Shown here: in pieces, positions 62,233-64,000 of the stretch
Numbering within the stretch: the stretch's first letter is position 1
Layout of the letters: each line of letters opens with the position of its first letter
NCBI GenBank assembly: GCA_036937835.1
Contig: CM072878.1
Coordinates: 2,652,001 to 2,716,000, forward strand
Source of the DNA: Pampus argenteus
Lineage: Eukaryota; Chordata; Actinopteri; Scombriformes; Stromateidae
Reading direction: 5' to 3'
Length of the DNA: 64,000 bases
Made by a program: the position numbers and the translations under genes
The notes under the pieces: model-generated
Told to the model about the DNA's origin: nothing
What the model saw: the letters and a program-made list of their open reading frames with translations, nothing else
Databases searched by the model: none

Positions 62233-62951
62233 CAGTGGTTCTCAACCAGGGGTCTGTGGACCCCAGGGGTCATTCATGGATTTCTAGAGGATCCCTAGAA
62301 AAATGGCGGAATAATTTATTTAGTGTAAATAACACCGGATAAAACTAACGTTTAGGGTATCACTTACTTTGAAGGCATGGCCTGATGCACTTAACAGGCC
62401 ATAACTCTTCAATGCTAAATTTGATTGCAACCAAATTTGGGAATGTTTTACATACAGCCACACTACAAGCATGATCCATTTAATACAATTCTACCCACAG
62501 GAGTGCTGCAGTAACAGTATAATCTGATATTTCTATAATTATGTTATCTTGAATAAAATGAAACTTGATACACAAACTCTCGATGAGAATGTGCGTTATG
62601 TATTGAAGCATGGCACTAATCGCCCCACCTTGTGTCTAATAGCAAAAAACATCATTTTTACTAATTAACTACCATATTGCTTCTACCAAATTAGGAAAAT
62701 TGGACAGATGGGAATGCTGAACACATACAGTGTGATGCTTTAAGCTTTCAGCTTTTTCAAGCTAAATGCATTTCAGATTCTTAACACTGGTTTCACTTCT
62801 TCTGTGGTTCTCCTCAACTATAACATTCTGCTCTTAATAATATCTAACAACCAACGTCCCTGAAGTGAAATCTTATTATTAATTATTAGGGGTTTGTTAC
62901 CTAATGTGTATCAATTTAGGGGTTCTTGACACAGAAAAGATTGAACCACTG
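62233..62951. mobile_element. Non-autonomous hAT-like DNA transposon
   Basis: Starts CAGTGGTTCTCAACC and ends GATTGAACCACTG (inverted match). The flanking 8-base sequences TTCTAGAG (62225-62232) and TTCTGCAG (62952-62959) agree at six of eight positions, consistent with an aged hAT target-site duplication. No transposase frame inside. Confidence 0.7.
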
Positions 62952-62959
62952 TTCTGCAG

Positions 62960-64000
62960 GATATTAGCTGACTGACATTACTGTTGCTCAAGCTCAAGGT
63001 AATGGAGACTTGAGTTGATATTGGGGTAAGAGGAGAAGCTAAATAAAAGCATAAGAAAATACGTTGGAGACACATTAATACCCCAGCTATCACTTTTCCA
63101 AAAGCTCTCTAACAAGTAATTCACCCACAAAGTCATACTCTCATTGTCCTTTGGAAAAGCTCCACACACCTCTTCTTTTTGTCTTTTCCAGTATTTAAGG
63201 CAGCAGCATGCTGATACCACAGAAAACTACATTCTCCTTTTCAAAGACTCCATTGTCCTTTGTGATTTCAAATGTCATCATATTTCAGCACGTAAATACT
63301 GGTTGTCTCTGTGCACAGTTTACAAAATGATAGAGCAGAGCAGAGTGACACACTGGCATAGTCACACTTTGGTCTGAGTCCAGCAGGAACCCAGCAGCTG
63401 TAACATCTATTTAGTTTGTTTTTCCATCTGATTCTGCATCTATAAAAGGTTTACATGATATTTCCACAAACTACGAAGAGAAGAAAAAGAACAACAAAGC
63501 TGAACAGTGCCCAACAACATGTATAAACCTTTGCATACCCCCCCACCCACGCCCACGCCAAGTGCATGACAGCAGTCCACATTAAACTGACTTTGCTGCA
63601 CAATGTGTAATATTGTCTTCATCGACTCTCTGAGGACAGAGTCAGTGAAAGGCTCCTGTCAGGGTGCCAGGGTTTACACAAAAACACAGGAGAGCCTGGT
63701 TAACCCTGCGTGACCTGGAGCTCAGCTTTCCCCCCATCACAGGGAAAAGGAGATAAAAGGACTTGTTTCACAGTTTAATGTTGTCAACTCAGATGTTCAC
63801 TTGAGCTTAAAGCTGGTTCCATGACTACCTTGGAACCTAACCCTAACCCTGTATGTGTGTTGGAGTCAGAATGTGCTTAGCCTAGCTTAGCACAAAGACT
63901 TGAAGCAGGGGGAAACAGCTTGCTTTTTATGCTTGCTTGCTTTTTATAATTTTGGACAGAACGTCCAAAATTATAAAAATACACCTACAAACACCTCTAA
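62960..64000. other. Gene-poor region 5 (window end)
   Basis: No gene recognised. A short telomere-like CCTAACCCTAACCCT lies at 63836-63850, and a 'TTAGCATAAAGACTGG' family fragment (GCTTAGCCTAGCTTAGCACA) at 63876-63930. Confidence 0.5.

Noticed and set aside
1..64000. CRISPR arrays, operons, prokaryotic islands or viral genes
   Set aside because: None seen. All supported genes are spliced vertebrate genes, and repeats are microsatellites or eukaryotic transposon relics.

Overview
The window is nuclear DNA from a teleost fish, most likely a percomorph (spiny-rayed) species. The evidence is vertebrate genes with short GT-AG introns, abundant (CA)n microsatellites, and several dispersed repeat families that I recognise from percomorph genomes. 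No assembly or species name can be read from the sequence, so the clade is an inference.

The gene order matches the human 17q21.31 block NBR1 - TMEM106A - CCDC200 - ARL4D. (1) 514-10974, plus strand: the 3' two thirds of nbr1, the selective-autophagy receptor. Sixteen exons can be placed, encoding the end of the ZZ finger, coiled coil, four-tryptophan (FW) domain, LIR motif, amphipathic J segment and UBA domain. The 5' end lies off the window. (2) 16.26-24.63 kb, plus strand: tmem106a, complete, with a probable non-coding first exon and seven coding exons (251 aa). (3) 34.55-27.3 kb, minus strand: a small four-coding-exon gene (about 82 aa) whose exons are all too short to show as long ORFs. 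Its opening residues (MSAMHWEARRRQ), its YSQQW ending, its orientation and its position point to a fish ccdc200 orthologue. I regard this as the main discovery of the window. An X-box-like RFX site lies just upstream of its first exon, which hints at a ciliary role. (4) 37.5-40.64 kb, plus strand: arl4d, an ARF-like GTPase of 202 aa. Its promoter has a CRE and a GC box, and an intron interrupts its coding region.

The rest is intergenic and repeat-rich. 10975-16260 holds the nbr1 3' UTR and repeats. 16.4-19.9 kb is tmem106a intron 1 and carries an antisense LINE remnant and a degenerate AT-rich tandem repeat. 24.6-27.3 kb and 34.6-37.5 kb are spacers. 40.64-64.0 kb has no gene I can support; it contains microsatellites, a long poly-C tract, DNA-transposon relics, a degraded tRNA-Ser(UGA)-like sequence, and two TATA-containing stretches that could be promoters of unrecognised transcripts.

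The genes do not form a pathway. NBR1 and TMEM106A both relate to the endolysosomal/autophagy system, ARL4D to membrane-actin signalling, and the ccdc200-like product is of unknown function. What links them is long-conserved synteny.
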